The notes under the pieces are model-generated. The model saw nothing but the letters and a program-made list of their open reading frames with translations, was not told where the DNA came from and made no database searches. A DNA stretch of 64,000 nucleotides from Ferrovum sp. PN-J185 (GTDB lineage: Bacteria; Pseudomonadota; Gammaproteobacteria; Burkholderiales; Ferrovaceae), in the NCBI RefSeq assembly GCF_001581925.1, contig NZ_LQZA01000002.1, positions 216,535 through 280,534 on the forward strand. The letters are read 5' to 3'. The translations under genes and the position numbers were made by a program. Positions 21,620 through 31,302 of this stretch are shown here, piece by piece (the first letter of the stretch is position 1; each line of letters starts with the position of its first letter).

Positions 21620-22404
21620 TAAGCAATTAAACCTGTTGTGGGAGAGCTTGGCTCTGCTTGATAGGTTTTTTTAGGCATGCGACCTGCAAGATAAGCCTCT
21701 CTTCCAGCCTGAATTGCTTTTTTCATGGCTGAGGCCATGAGTACAGAGTTTCTGGCCTGAGCGATAGCGGTATTCATTAATACACCACCACAACCTAATT
21801 CCATGGCAATAGCTGCATCAGAGGCAGTGCCAACTCCTGCATCAACAATAACAGGTACTTGTAATTGATCAATAATGATACTGAGATTCCAAGGATTGAG
21901 AATTCCCATGCCAGAGCCAATGAGAGAGGCGAGAGGCATAACGGCCACACAGCCTATATCCTCTAATTGACGAGCCTGAATAGGGTCGTCGCTACAGTAC
22001 ACCATGACATCAAAACCGTCTTTTACTAAGGTTTTTGCTGCTACTAGTGTTTCTGGCATATTGGGATAAAGCGTTTTACTGTCGCCTAATACTTCTAATT
22101 TAACTAAATTATGACCATCTAGTAACTCTCTTGCGAGACGCAGCGTTCTTACTGCATCGTCAGCGTTATAACAGCCGGCAGTATTAGGGAGCAGGGTATA
22201 TTTGGTAGGTGAAATGAAATCTAATAAATTAGATTCGTTAGGATTTTGTCCAATATTTGTACGGCGTATAGCAACCGTAATGATTTCAGCCCCACTCTCT
22301 TCTATAGCTTGTTGGGTTTCGTGAAAGTCACGGTACTTGCCTGTACCAACCAGTAGACGAGACTGATAAGTTTTTCCTGCAATTTTAAATTCATCTGTAT
22401 TCAT
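21619..22404 (-). CDS. thiG: Thiazole synthase ThiG
   Basis: Forms the thiazole phosphate moiety of thiamine from deoxyxylulose phosphate, ThiS-thiocarboxylate and an imine. Begins [18 protein letters not shown] and contains the active-site lysine region [10 protein letters not shown] and the phosphate-binding [20 protein letters not shown]. The 261-residue length is normal. It lies 3 bp after thiS; other thi genes are not in the window. Confidence 0.97.
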   Translation of the reverse strand: MNTDEFKIAGKTYQSRLLVGTGKYRDFHETQQAIEESGAEIITVAIRRTNIGQNPNESNLLDFISPTKYTLLPNTAGCYNADDAVRTLRLARELLDGHNLVKLEVLGDSKTLYPNMPETLVAAKTLVKDGFDVMVYCSDDPIQARQLEDIGCVAVMPLASLIGSGMGILNPWNLSIIIDQLQVPVIVDAGVGTASDAAIAMELGCGGVLMNTAIAQARNSVLMASAMKKAIQAGREAYLAGRMPKKTYQAEPSSPTTGLIA

Positions 22405-22407
22405 AGG

Positions 22408-22608
22408 TTATCCACCGCCTACGGCCACTACAATTTCAATTTTGTCATTTTCTTGCATAATGTATTGATTATGTAAGGAGCGGGTTATGATTTCACCATT
22501 AACTTCCACAGCAAAGCGTTGATTCTTAAGATTTAAGTTATCAATCACTGCGCTTAATGCGGTATTAGGATGAATTGAAAGAAGTTGGCCGTTAACAATA
22601 ATATTCAT
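22408..22608 (-). CDS. thiS: Sulfur carrier protein ThiS
   Basis: A 66-residue ubiquitin-fold protein whose C-terminal Gly-Gly is thiocarboxylated to donate sulfur for thiazole formation. It ends in IEIVVAVGGG, the needed diglycine end, and starts MNIIVNGQLLSI. It is the first gene of thiS-thiG-trmB, divergent from the tRNA-Gly gene. Confidence 0.94.
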   Translation of the reverse strand: MNIIVNGQLLSIHPNTALSAVIDNLNLKNQRFAVEVNGEIITRSLHNQYIMQENDKIEIVVAVGGG

Positions 22609-22681
22609 AATCAGTTAATGTTAGCATGATAGACAACGATAATTCTTATTCTATTATAAAATAGTGTCGTTAATAATGTTC

Positions 22682-22752
22682 GCGGGTGTAGCTCAATGGT
22701 AGAGCAGAAGCTTCCCAAGCTTAAGACGAGGGTTCGATTCCCTTCACCCGCT
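22682..22752 (+). tRNA. tRNA-Gly (anticodon CCC)
   Basis: Cloverleaf with acceptor GCGGGTG/CACCCGC and discriminator T, the D-arm AGCTCAATGGTAGAGC, anticodon loop TTCCCAA giving CCC, and T-arm GAGGGTTCGATTCCCTT. The CCA end is not encoded (CAA follows), unlike the tRNA-Thr gene at 52680. Confidence 0.97.
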
Positions 22753-22787
22753 CAAAATCAAAATAGATTGGCCTTCTTAAGGTAACC

Positions 22788-23816
22788 ATGATTGTATTTT
22801 CTCAAGCTGTTATCCAATGGCAAAAAGAGTTTGGTAGACATCATCTACCTTGGCAACAAACCAGAGACCCTTACAAAGTGTGGTTATCTGAAATTATGCT
22901 GCAGCAAACTCAAGTCACTACAGTTATTCCCTATTTTGTAAGATTTTTAAATCGTTTCCCCACAATTACTTCTTTGGCTGAAGCACATCAAGATCAAGTA
23001 TTAGAGCTATGGGCGGGGTTAGGTTATTACTCTCGAGCGAGAAACTTACATCATGCAGCCCAACAAATTACTAGCCGTTATAACTCAACGTTTCCAATTG
23101 AGCAGGAGTTACGTGAACAGTTACCTGGAATTGGAAAATCCACTGCAGGGGCTATTGGTGTATTTGCCTTTAATCAAAGGCTACCTATTTTGGATGGGAA
23201 CGTAAAACGAGTATTGACCCGTTACTTTGCCATTGAGGGCAATATTTATAGCAAAGAAATTGAGCGTAAACTCTGGGAGTTGGCTGAGTCTTTGTTACCT
23301 GATGACAATATCGTTGCCTATACTCAAGGTTTAATGGATTTAGGGGCAACCATTTGTACACGCACAGCGCCGCTATGTAGAGTATGTCCGCTAGTGAGTG
23401 AATGCCGCGCAAAACACAGTAATACCATTGATCGCTACCCAGAAAGAAAAAAGAAAGTAGTGGTACAAGTTGTTAAACTAACTGTATTAATAATAGAACA
23501 TGAAAAACACTATTATTTGATTAAGCGTAATAAAAATATATGGAAAAATTTATGGGCTTTTCCTATGGTGGAAGAGCCCGTAGATACACAACAATGGTTA
23601 ACTCAGCAGCATATACAAGCACAGCTTAAAACCACTTATCCTAAGCTTAAGCATCAGTTGACTCATCGAACATTAGAGCTCAGCGTAGAACATTGGCAAG
23701 TTGAACAACAATTTAGTAACCAGTTAACATCAGAAGGTCTTTGGTTGACTGTTGATCAAATTCAACAAAAGGCAATTCCTGTTGCTATGAACAAGATACT
23801 AACCTACTTACTCTAG
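22788..23816 (+). CDS. mutY: A/G-specific adenine glycosylase MutY
   Basis: Excises adenine mispaired with 8-oxoguanine. The helix-hairpin-helix LPGIGKSTAGAIGVFAFN, the catalytic aspartate in LPILDGNVKRVLTRYF and the [4Fe-4S] ligand pattern C-x6-C-x2-C-x5-C in CTRTAPLCRVCPLVSEC are all present. A C-terminal NUDIX-like domain (from about residue 225) recognises 8-oxoG. The 3' end overlaps convergent rapZ by 4 bp. Confidence 0.97.
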   Translation: MIVFSQAVIQWQKEFGRHHLPWQQTRDPYKVWLSEIMLQQTQVTTVIPYFVRFLNRFPTITSLAEAHQDQVLELWAGLGYYSRARNLHHAAQQITSRYNSTFPIEQELREQLPGIGKSTAGAIGVFAFNQRLPILDGNVKRVLTRYFAIEGNIYSKEIERKLWELAESLLPDDNIVAYTQGLMDLGATICTRTAPLCRVCPLVSECRAKHSNTIDRYPERKKKVVVQVVKLTVLIIEHEKHYYLIKRNKNIWKNLWAFPMVEEPVDTQQWLTQQHIQAQLKTTYPKLKHQLTHRTLELSVEHWQVEQQFSNQLTSEGLWLTVDQIQQKAIPVAMNKILTYLL

Positions 23817-24655
23817 GAGAGTTCGCGATGAATAACTTGTACTGAAAAGAGGTCTTTGAAATGCTGTTTAAGTTTTTCAGCCAAGTAAACTGAGCGGTGT
23901 TGTCCACCAGTACAACCAATAGCGATAGTTAGTGTGGATCTATTGTCCTGTATAAAAGCCGTTGTCCAATTGTGAATAAAGCTACTAATATCTTTCAACA
24001 TCTGTTGTGCTAAAACATCATTGTCTAAAAAATCAATAACTGCGCTATCCTGACCCGTGAGTGGGCGTAATTTAGGGTCATAGAAAGGATTAGGTATACA
24101 GCGAACATCAAAGACAAAGTCAGCATCCAGTGGAATACCGTGTTTAAAGCCAAATGATTCAAAAAATAGAGTTAACTGGTTAGCATCAATATTTAAATAG
24201 CTTTTAATTCTAGCTCGTAAGGCATTAGGTGTGATTTGCGTAGTATCAATTTTGTAACCAATATCAGAAATATCTGATAAAAGTTTTCTTTCAGAACTGA
24301 TGCATTCAATAATAGAGAGAGTTCCTGCAGACAAAGGATGCGGTCGACGAGTTTCGGAAAAACGTCGAATTAAATCATTGTCACTGGCATCTAAAAAAAT
24401 AAAATGTGAATGCCATTTATTTTCTTTTAATTTATTTAAAATTAATGGGAGTTCAGAAATATCCTCACCACTTCGTGCGTCCAGTGTAACAGCGATTTTA
24501 TTTTCCCCACGCTTAATCAGTTTTGCAATAATTTCAAAAGCGAAGGGAACGGGAAGATTATCCATTGAAAAGAAACCAGAATCTTCAAGCGCCTTTAACG
24601 CTACTGTTTTACCAGAGCCAGATAATCCACTAATTAAAATGATATGTGTAGTCAT
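23813..24655 (-). CDS. rapZ: RNase adapter protein RapZ (YvcJ family, P-loop)
   Basis: A nucleotide-binding protein; in E. coli it guides RNase E to the small RNA GlmZ and so controls glucosamine-6-phosphate synthase. The Walker A is LISGLSGSGKTVALKAL near residue 8. FETRRPHPL-like SETRRPHPLSAG, GFKHGIPLDADFVFDVRCIPNP and the C-terminal IGCTGGQHRSVYLAEKL define the family. It lies 5 bp after hprK, the usual partner order. Confidence 0.95.
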   Translation of the reverse strand: MTTHIILISGLSGSGKTVALKALEDSGFFSMDNLPVPFAFEIIAKLIKRGENKIAVTLDARSGEDISELPLILNKLKENKWHSHFIFLDASDNDLIRRFSETRRPHPLSAGTLSIIECISSERKLLSDISDIGYKIDTTQITPNALRARIKSYLNIDANQLTLFFESFGFKHGIPLDADFVFDVRCIPNPFYDPKLRPLTGQDSAVIDFLDNDVLAQQMLKDISSFIHNWTTAFIQDNRSTLTIAIGCTGGQHRSVYLAEKLKQHFKDLFSVQVIHRELS

Positions 24656-24660
24656 ATTAA

Positions 24661-25626
24661 TTAATCTTTTTTATCGCTTGAATCAAAATGGTCAATACCC
24701 ATAAATTCTTTTTGCCTGTCTAAAAACTGTTGAGTACTATTAATACCACGTTGCATCAAGATAAAGTTGCGGGTAGCAGCTTCAACTAAAACAGCAAGGT
24801 TTCTTCCAACCGCGACGGGCAAGACAACTTTTGGAATATCAATACCAAGAATAGATTGAGTTGGTGTGTGGCTTGGTAAGCGTTCAAAGGCACTCAAATC
24901 ACCACCCGGTGGGCGTTCAAGGTGCACAATAAGTTTTAGGTTTTTTCTTGGGCGAACTGCTGTTTCACCAAAAATTGAGCGAATGTTAATTAATCCAAGC
25001 CCTCGCACTTCCAAGAAATCTTTAAGCATAGGAGGACATTTCCCTTGGATGGTTTCTGGTCCAATTTTATATAAATCTACAGCATCATCGGCAACAAAAC
25101 CGTGTCCTCGAGAAATAAGTTCCAGTGCTAATTCACTTTTACCAACAGCGGAGTCTCCAGTAATTAAGACGCCCACTTCTAGAATGACCATGAAGACACC
25201 GTGTATTGTAGTTTCTTCTGCTAATTCTTGACTAAGATAATAATTAAGATTATTAATCAGATCAGCGCTTGATAAAGAGCAACCAAGAATTGCAACTTCT
25301 TTTTTAATGGCCATCTCTCTTAATGGCTCAAACATATCAGCGTTCTCAGTAATAAATAACGCTGCCAGATTGTCTGAGAAAATTCTAGTTAATGCATCAC
25401 TGAGTTGTGTTTTTGCAAGGCTTTTTAAATAAGTTAACTCCATTTGTCCCAATACTTGAAAGCGATGAGGGTGAGTTAAATTAAGATGAGCGATAGTTCC
25501 CACATCTTTATCTGTGAGACTCCCTACGGGTATGATCTTGTCTTTACCGATATTATCGGTAAGCCATATTAAGTTGTTTTTTTCTTGATTATCGTCAAAT
25601 AGTCGTTGAACGCTGACGTCTGGCAT
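24661..25626 (-). CDS. hprK: HPr kinase/phosphorylase
   Basis: Phosphorylates a serine of the PTS carrier HPr/NPr and removes it again. The 321-residue protein has the P-loop ITGDSAVGKSELALELISRG near residue 150 and the HprK signature EVRGLGLINIRSIFGE. The start MPDVSVQRLFDD matches the family N-terminus, giving a 32-bp overlap with the 3' end of ptsN. In betaproteobacteria it works with a truncated regulatory PTS. No ptsH or ptsI is in the window. Confidence 0.96.
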   Translation of the reverse strand: MPDVSVQRLFDDNQEKNNLIWLTDNIGKDKIIPVGSLTDKDVGTIAHLNLTHPHRFQVLGQMELTYLKSLAKTQLSDALTRIFSDNLAALFITENADMFEPLREMAIKKEVAILGCSLSSADLINNLNYYLSQELAEETTIHGVFMVILEVGVLITGDSAVGKSELALELISRGHGFVADDAVDLYKIGPETIQGKCPPMLKDFLEVRGLGLINIRSIFGETAVRPRKNLKLIVHLERPPGGDLSAFERLPSHTPTQSILGIDIPKVVLPVAVGRNLAVLVEAATRNFILMQRGINSTQQFLDRQKEFMGIDHFDSSDKKD

Positions 25627-26080
25627 AAGGAACCCAATTAATGATTGTTTCGTAAACCACTTCTGCTGACGTAGCAGATAAAATCGTCTGTCTTAATTCA
25701 TCGTCACTGAACATTTCTGCAATTTCACTGAGTAGTTTCAAATGATGTTCATTAGCGTGATCAGGAACTAATAGTACAAATGCCATTTTCACATTTTCAC
25801 TATCAGGGGATTCGAAAGGTATTGCGCTGTTTAGTCTAATAAAAGCACAAAGTGGATGCTTAAGACCTTTAAAACGACCATGTGGAAGTGCAAAGCCATG
25901 ACCTAATCCAGTGGATCCTAGTTTTTCACGATTAAATAATGCGTCATACACTAGGCTACGTGACAGTTGATTATTGTTTTCAAAAAGAATGCCAATTTGT
26001 TCAAATAACCGTTTTTTACTGGTCACTTCCATGTCTATTAATACATGGCTTTGCTTTAATAGTTTTGTGATTGCTTCCAT
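25595..26080 (-). CDS. ptsN: Nitrogen-regulatory PTS EIIA protein (PtsN)
   Basis: The EIIA-Ntr phosphocarrier that regulates potassium transport and other processes and does not carry sugar. The phosphorylated histidine lies in GLGHGFALPHGRFKGL (about residue 68), the fructose/mannitol EIIA pattern. At 161 residues it is slightly longer than usual; the tail is encoded in the 32-bp overlap with hprK. It is clustered with hpf and rpoN as in most proteobacteria. Confidence 0.95.
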   Translation of the reverse strand: MEAITKLLKQSHVLIDMEVTSKKRLFEQIGILFENNNQLSRSLVYDALFNREKLGSTGLGHGFALPHGRFKGLKHPLCAFIRLNSAIPFESPDSENVKMAFVLLVPDHANEHHLKLLSEIAEMFSDDELRQTILSATSAEVVYETIINWVPYARRQRSTTI

Positions 26081-26100
26081 GTTAATGTATTAACAAATAA

Positions 26101-26424
26101 TTATTCGCCATTATGGTGTCTGATACTTTCAGCACCGCGGTTATTTTGATTTTTTTCTTTCTGTTTGATGATTTGGCGATCTAATAAATGAGCAAGGTCG
26201 TCAATGGCAACATACATATCAGAGCCAGATGTTTGCGCAAAAATATCTCTGCCATTAACACGTACGTTAGCTTCTACATGATGTTGTAATTTTTCTATTT
26301 TAAGAATCACGTTAATATCAATAGGTTGATCAAAATGATTTTTAATGCGTTGCATTTTCTCAGAAATATGATCGCGCATTGCAGGAGTAATTTCTACATG
26401 TTGTCCTGTAACATTAACTTTCAT
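26101..26424 (-). CDS. hpf: Ribosome hibernation promoting factor (short HPF)
   Basis: A 107-residue ribosome-binding protein that promotes inactive 100S dimers in stationary phase. MKVNVTGQHVEITPAMRDHI and VYMAIDD-type MYVAIDDLAHLLDRQIIKQK are family marks. The absence of a long C-terminal domain makes it the short form. It has a strong AGGAGG ribosome site. Located between rpoN and ptsN. Confidence 0.96.
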   Translation of the reverse strand: MKVNVTGQHVEITPAMRDHISEKMQRIKNHFDQPIDINVILKIEKLQHHVEANVRVNGRDIFAQTSGSDMYVAIDDLAHLLDRQIIKQKEKNQNNRGAESIRHHNGE

Positions 26425-26440
26425 TATAACCTCCTAATAT

Positions 26441-27844
26441 TTAAATAATTTTACGTTGACTAGCAGGATATATTTGCATGGACTCCCTATATTTAGCTAC
26501 TGTTCGCCTGGCAACAACTATCCCTCTCTCATTCAGAATATCTGAAATTTGGTTGTCTGATAAAGGTTTTTTTGGATTTTCCTCATTAATTAATTGCTTG
26601 ATTAGGGCTCTAATTGAAGTGGATGAGGCTGTCCCTCCTTGGTCTGTTGAAACATGACTACTGAAGAAATATTTTAATTCAAATATGCCTTTAGGACTAA
26701 ACATAAATTTTTGTGTTGTAACCCGTGATATGGTTGATTCATGTAAACCAACTAAATCGGCGATTTCTTTTAGAATCATAGGTTTCATAGATACTTCACC
26801 AAACTCAAAAAAGTCTTGCTGTTCGTCCACTATAGCTTGAGATACTTTTAAAATCGTATCAAATCGTTGCTGTATGTTTTTTATTAACCATCGCGCTTCT
26901 TGAAGTTGAGTGGTTAGCGATGAATGGCCCTCATTATTTTGTAATAAATTGGCATAGAGTTGGTTGATTTTTAGACGTGGCAACACTTGTGGATTAAGCT
27001 GAACAACCCATTTTTTGTTATATTTCTTAACAATAACATCAGGTATTATGTACCTTGTATCTTGTTGAAAAAAATGTTCCGCAGGCTTTGGGTTGAGTTG
27101 AGTAATTAATTGGATTGCTTGTTTTAATTGAACGTCATTTATTTTAAGTGCTTTTTTCAGTTTTAGGTAATCACGATTTCCTAATAATGCCAAATAGTTT
27201 TGGCATATGCTCACAGCTAAACCATACACTGGATGAGTTGTATAAAGTTGGTGGAGCTGAAGAAGTAAGCACTCTGACAGATTGGCTGCACCAATACCCA
27301 CTGGATCAAGAGTTTGTAATAATTTTACGCATACTTTAATTTCTTCAATTTCTATTTCAGCTTCATGAGGAAATTGAGCTTGTATTTCTTCTAAAGAAAT
27401 ATCTAAATAACCTGAGTCATTAATATTCGCGATAAGTTGACTAATGATCTGCCCATCTTTTTCTGATAAGGGTATTAATCTTAACTGTTCTTTTAAATGG
27501 TCAATTAAGCTCGGTTTATCTTCAATACTAAAAAAATCGTCATCTCGTTCGTTCGATGATGACGATTTAGAATAATGAGTATCCCAGGCAGAGTCTAAAT
27601 TGTTATCTAGACTGGTTTCGTTCAATTCATCACTATGAGAGGATGACTCTTCATTTGAATGACTATCCTGTGTTGTAGGAGAGTCATTTGTATCCTGAAG
27701 TTCTAATAAAGGATTGTCTCTAACAGCCTCTTCGATTTCTTGGTTAAGTTCAACGGTTGATAATTGTAATAGTCTAATTGCTTGCTGAAGTTGCGGAGTG
27801 AGCGCTAACTGTTGAGAAAGCTTAAGCTGTAAGTTTTGTTTCAT
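26441..27844 (-). CDS. rpoN: RNA polymerase sigma-54 factor
   Basis: The alternative sigma factor needing ATP-driven activators. Region I is glutamine/leucine-rich (QLALTPQLQQAIRLLQLSTV), followed by an acidic linker (about residues 50-110), the core-binding part and the C-terminal RpoN box ARRTVAKYRESM that reads -24 promoter elements. The 467-residue length is normal. It lies between lptB and hpf in the conserved order. Confidence 0.98.
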   Translation of the reverse strand: MKQNLQLKLSQQLALTPQLQQAIRLLQLSTVELNQEIEEAVRDNPLLELQDTNDSPTTQDSHSNEESSSHSDELNETSLDNNLDSAWDTHYSKSSSSNERDDDFFSIEDKPSLIDHLKEQLRLIPLSEKDGQIISQLIANINDSGYLDISLEEIQAQFPHEAEIEIEEIKVCVKLLQTLDPVGIGAANLSECLLLQLHQLYTTHPVYGLAVSICQNYLALLGNRDYLKLKKALKINDVQLKQAIQLITQLNPKPAEHFFQQDTRYIIPDVIVKKYNKKWVVQLNPQVLPRLKINQLYANLLQNNEGHSSLTTQLQEARWLIKNIQQRFDTILKVSQAIVDEQQDFFEFGEVSMKPMILKEIADLVGLHESTISRVTTQKFMFSPKGIFELKYFFSSHVSTDQGGTASSTSIRALIKQLINEENPKKPLSDNQISDILNERGIVVARRTVAKYRESMQIYPASQRKII

Positions 27845-27847
27845 TGT

Positions 27848-28570
27848 TTATAGCTTGAAATGCTCACCTAGATAGACTTTACGGACATTGTCATTATGAA
27901 TAATCTCGTCAGGCCGTCCTGATGCTAAAACGGTACCCTGATTAATAATATATGCGCGGTCACAAATACCTAATGTTTCTCGTACATTATGATCAGTAAT
28001 TAAAACGCCAATTCCTCTGTCTTTTAGAAATCGAATGATTTGTTGAATATCCATAACTGCAATAGGATCAACACCTGCAAAGGGTTCATCTAATAAAATA
28101 AAACGGGGGTTAGTGGCCAGTGCCCTAGCAATTTCAACTCGTCGTCGCTCGCCCCCAGAGAGGCTAATTGCAGGATTATTGCGTAGATGAGAAATATGTA
28201 GTTCTGCTAGGAGGCTATCTAACTCTTCTGCGCATTCATCGGCTTTAAGACCTCTTAACTGTAAAACTGACAGAATATTGTCTGCGACTGTCATACGTCG
28301 AAAAATAGAGGCTTCCTGCGGTAGGTAAGATACGCCAAGTTGAGAGCGTTTGTGAATAGGCAGAAGACTTAGGCGAGTGTTGTCTAGATAAATCTCCCCG
28401 CCATCAAGTGGTACTAATCCAACAATCATATAAAAACAAGTGGTTTTTCCCGCACCATTGGGTCCAAGTAAACCGACAACTTCACCTTTTTCCACATTCA
28501 GAGATAAGTCTTTCACTACTGTGCGTGACTTATATTTTTTAACTAAATGTTCAACTCTTAATTCGCTCAT
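27848..28570 (-). CDS. lptB: LPS export ABC transporter ATPase LptB
   Basis: The cytoplasmic ATPase that powers LPS extraction from the inner membrane by LptFG. Walker A is [19 protein letters not shown], the signature [17 protein letters not shown], Walker [16 protein letters not shown]. The 240 residues fit the family. It is coupled to lptA by a 4-bp overlap. lptF and lptG are not in the window. Confidence 0.97.
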   Translation of the reverse strand: MSELRVEHLVKKYKSRTVVKDLSLNVEKGEVVGLLGPNGAGKTTCFYMIVGLVPLDGGEIYLDNTRLSLLPIHKRSQLGVSYLPQEASIFRRMTVADNILSVLQLRGLKADECAEELDSLLAELHISHLRNNPAISLSGGERRRVEIARALATNPRFILLDEPFAGVDPIAVMDIQQIIRFLKDRGIGVLITDHNVRETLGICDRAYIINQGTVLASGRPDEIIHNDNVRKVYLGEHFKL

Positions 28571-29199
28571 GGGGTTGTATCACTGTCAATTTTAAGTTTT
28601 GGAGTAGGTATAGTTGGTTTGGTTTGAGTGTTAGTTGGTGTTGCTGTAGACGCTGGAGCAGATGCTTTATTGTCTTCTGGTTTGAAAATCATATGTACCC
28701 TTCCTTTTGGTGTGGGGCCATTATTTTTACTCTTTCCTTCAGCCTGAAGAAATTCTGAATTAAGATCATAAGACAAATAGTTACCTTTAATCTCGTCTTT
28801 ATCTTGTCTAACGATGGCCTTATCAAATAATTCCACTCGACCAATTTTTTCGTCGTATTCAACATGTTGGGCCACACCATCCACCCATTGATCCGAGGCT
28901 TCTTTTTTCTGACGAAAAGTAACAGGGTCACCAAATGCGGTGGCATGTTTAAAACCGGTTGTTTTGTCTTCCGTGACAATAACATGTTCACCTGTTAAAC
29001 GAATGGTGCCTTGAGTCATAACAACATGACCATCAAAGTAGGAGATTTTTTTAAGATCATCTGCAGTCATCTTGTCTGATTCTATATTGATAGGTTTATC
29101 TTTATCGGCTTTCTCAGCATAAGCCCATTGGGTGACAAACATACACAATAGAAAAAAAACCTTAATGAGATTTTTTTGGGTAGTAAATAGCTTTTGCAT
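28567..29199 (-). CDS. lptA: Lipopolysaccharide transport protein LptA
   Basis: A periplasmic protein forming the bridge that carries LPS to the outer membrane. A signal peptide with hydrophobic core [15 protein letters not shown] precedes the OstA-fold part ([28 protein letters not shown]). The C-terminus is a proline/threonine-rich tail, unusual in length. I place the start at ATG 29199; a TTG at 29214 is possible. Either start lies inside the 3' end of lptC. Confidence 0.92.
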   Translation of the reverse strand: MQKLFTTQKNLIKVFFLLCMFVTQWAYAEKADKDKPINIESDKMTADDLKKISYFDGHVVMTQGTIRLTGEHVIVTEDKTTGFKHATAFGDPVTFRQKKEASDQWVDGVAQHVEYDEKIGRVELFDKAIVRQDKDEIKGNYLSYDLNSEFLQAEGKSKNNGPTPKGRVHMIFKPEDNKASAPASTATPTNTQTKPTIPTPKLKIDSDTTP

Positions 29200-29746
29200 G
29201 TCCAAACTCAGCAATCTTTGTTTTAGTGTTAACTTTCATATTGGCAGCAGTCAGTATATTGGTTCCGTAATTGATTACTACTGGCTGATCTGTCTCTCCA
29301 ATACCATTTTTTAAATATACTGTAAGTGATTGTGTTCTCAGTACAGTTACCGGTTGATCTAGAGTTTTTTGTCGTGTCACAACCACGTCACCGGTAAAAA
29401 TAATTTTATCTAGGCTGTCAAAGCGAACTGCATCTCTAGATTGTACAGTGACTGGTGGCTCTTTAGGTTCAAAAGTGGTGAAGAGTACCTGGTTAAAGTA
29501 AGAGCTACTGTCATCTGGATAATGAATCATGTGATTAGCATACAGCGTATAGTGTACTCGTCCTTTTTCATCTAATTGTTGAGCAAAAAACTTACTCATA
29601 ATAATGTCAGGTTTATGCTCTTTTAAATTACCACCCGTGGAGCCGCTGTGTTCCACTACACGCCATAACCAGCCGGTTACTAATGCCATTAGTAAAACGA
29701 CAAGAAGTGGTCCAAGAGATTCAATATTAGGGATTATTCGAGCCAT
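29162..29746 (-). CDS. lptC: LPS export protein LptC
   Basis: A bitopic inner-membrane protein that passes LPS from LptBFG to LptA. The N-terminus MARIIPNIESLGPLLVVLLM is a membrane anchor, followed by the periplasmic domain with DIIMSKFFAQQLDEKGRVHY. I choose ATG 29746, overlapping the kdsC stop; a TTG at 29767 would add seven residues. The 3' end overlaps lptA by about 38 bp. Confidence 0.92.
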   Translation of the reverse strand: MARIIPNIESLGPLLVVLLMALVTGWLWRVVEHSGSTGGNLKEHKPDIIMSKFFAQQLDEKGRVHYTLYANHMIHYPDDSSSYFNQVLFTTFEPKEPPVTVQSRDAVRFDSLDKIIFTGDVVVTRQKTLDQPVTVLRTQSLTVYLKNGIGETDQPVVINYGTNILTAANMKVNTKTKIAEFGHAKAIYYPKKSH

Positions 29747-30270
29747 GGTGCAACGGCCTCTTGCCATTGTCCTCTAGAGCTGAGTAGAAACTCTGCTGCC
29801 TGACGTACTGCTCCCTCTCCGCCTCCTACAGAGGCAATCCAGTCAACCTGATTACGAATTAGAGTGGGGGCTTCGGCAACAGTTAGTGAAACAGCGCATC
29901 TTTTGAGAATCGGTAAATCTTGTAGGTCGTCTCCCATGTAAGCACATTCTTCCCAAGATAATCTTAATTGTTTAATGAGTTTCTCAAAACAACCAAGCTT
30001 ATCATCAACACCTTGAAATACATGACTAATATTTAATTCGCGCGCTCTAGTATTAACAATTTCAGAGTGTCTGCCGGTAATAATACAAGTTTCAATACCT
30101 ACTCGCTGTAGTAGCTTAATGCCTAAGCCGTCGCGTACATGAAAAGACTTCATTTCTTCACCACGGCTACTAAAATACAGTTGACCATTAGTCATGATGC
30201 CATCAACATCAAAGCCTATTAATTTGATTGACCTGGTTCTTTGTGACAATGTTTTTAGAGCAGTGGTCAT
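29734..30270 (-). CDS. kdsC: 3-deoxy-D-manno-octulosonate 8-phosphate phosphatase
   Basis: A HAD-family phosphatase that releases KDO from KDO-8-phosphate for LPS core synthesis. HAD motif I is GFDVDGIMTNGQLYF, motif II ITGRHSEIV, and the acidic motif GDDLQDLPIL. ATG 30270 directly follows the kdsD stop; a TTG at 30279 is an alternative. The 178 residues fit the tetrameric short class without a cap domain. Confidence 0.95.
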   Translation of the reverse strand: MTTALKTLSQRTRSIKLIGFDVDGIMTNGQLYFSSRGEEMKSFHVRDGLGIKLLQRVGIETCIITGRHSEIVNTRARELNISHVFQGVDDKLGCFEKLIKQLRLSWEECAYMGDDLQDLPILKRCAVSLTVAEAPTLIRNQVDWIASVGGGEGAVRQAAEFLLSSRGQWQEAVAPWLE

Positions 30271-30271
30271 G

Positions 30272-31276
30272 TTATACAATCCCTGCGCGAAGAAGATCGT
30301 GCATATTAAAAGCGCCTATTAATTGTTTTTGGTCATTTAAAACGCAAATTCCAAATATTTTTTTACTTTGCATCAATTCTGCTGCATCAACCGCAAGAGC
30401 ACCTGAATAGACAGAAATGGGATTGATCGTCATCACATCTCCCATAGTCAATTCGTGTAATGTTAACGCAGACTTCTCAAGTGTTCTTCTTAAATCTCCA
30501 TCAGTAAAAATACCGAGTAACGTATTGTGCTCATCAACTATGGCAGTCAAGCCTAATGCTTTTTCGGACATGGTTTTAAGGGCTGTAATCAGACTGTCAG
30601 TTAGCTTGTTAACAGGTAACTCTTGTCCAGTATGCATAATTTCATTTACAGAAAGTAGTAAACGTTTCCCAAGCGATCCACCAGGGTGAGTTCTAGCAAA
30701 GTCATTTGCGGAGAAACCCTTGGCGCGTAATAAGGTAACAGTTAACGCATCACCTAACGCTAACACGGCTGTGGTACTTGTAGTAGGAGCGAGATTATGC
30801 GGACAGGCCTCACGTTCAACACCAGCATTAATATGTACATCAGCAATCTGTGCCAATCGTGATGCGCTATTACCTGTAATACTCAATACTTTTGTACCGC
30901 GTCGTTTTAACAAGGGAACAATAGTAAGTAATTCTTCACTTTCTCCAGAATTTGATAGAGCAACAAGCACATCATTTGGTAAGATCATTCCAAGATCACC
31001 GTGACTGGCTTCAGCAGGATGCATAAAAAAAGAGGGAGTTCCGGTACTGGCAAGGGAAGAAGCAATTTTTTTACCGATATGACCAGACTTACCCATGCCG
31101 CTAATCACTACACGACCTTGGCAATTAATAAGAAGATGGTGAGCGGCAACAAAATCTTTGTTTAGACGTGATCCAAGCGCTTGAATGGCTTCGGCTTCCA
31201 TGAGTAAAACCGATTGTGCTTGTTCAAGTATTTCTTGATCTGTAAATGTATGTAAATTCATAGAATGATTAGTCAT
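30272..31276 (-). CDS. kdsD: D-arabinose 5-phosphate isomerase
   Basis: Converts ribulose 5-phosphate to arabinose 5-phosphate, the precursor of KDO. An N-terminal SIS domain (VVISGMGKSGHIGKKIASSL, HPAEASHGDLG) is followed by two CBS domains (about residues 205-330). The 334-residue length is normal. First gene of the kdsD-kdsC-lptC-lptA-lptB-rpoN-hpf-ptsN-hprK-rapZ string, divergent from the Kef-type antiporter gene, with 26 bp between them. Confidence 0.96.
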   Translation of the reverse strand: MTNHSMNLHTFTDQEILEQAQSVLLMEAEAIQALGSRLNKDFVAAHHLLINCQGRVVISGMGKSGHIGKKIASSLASTGTPSFFMHPAEASHGDLGMILPNDVLVALSNSGESEELLTIVPLLKRRGTKVLSITGNSASRLAQIADVHINAGVEREACPHNLAPTTSTTAVLALGDALTVTLLRAKGFSANDFARTHPGGSLGKRLLLSVNEIMHTGQELPVNKLTDSLITALKTMSEKALGLTAIVDEHNTLLGIFTDGDLRRTLEKSALTLHELTMGDVMTINPISVYSGALAVDAAELMQSKKIFGICVLNDQKQLIGAFNMHDLLRAGIV

Positions 31277-31302
31277 AAATTGGAATTATACTTGAGCCTT
31301 AT

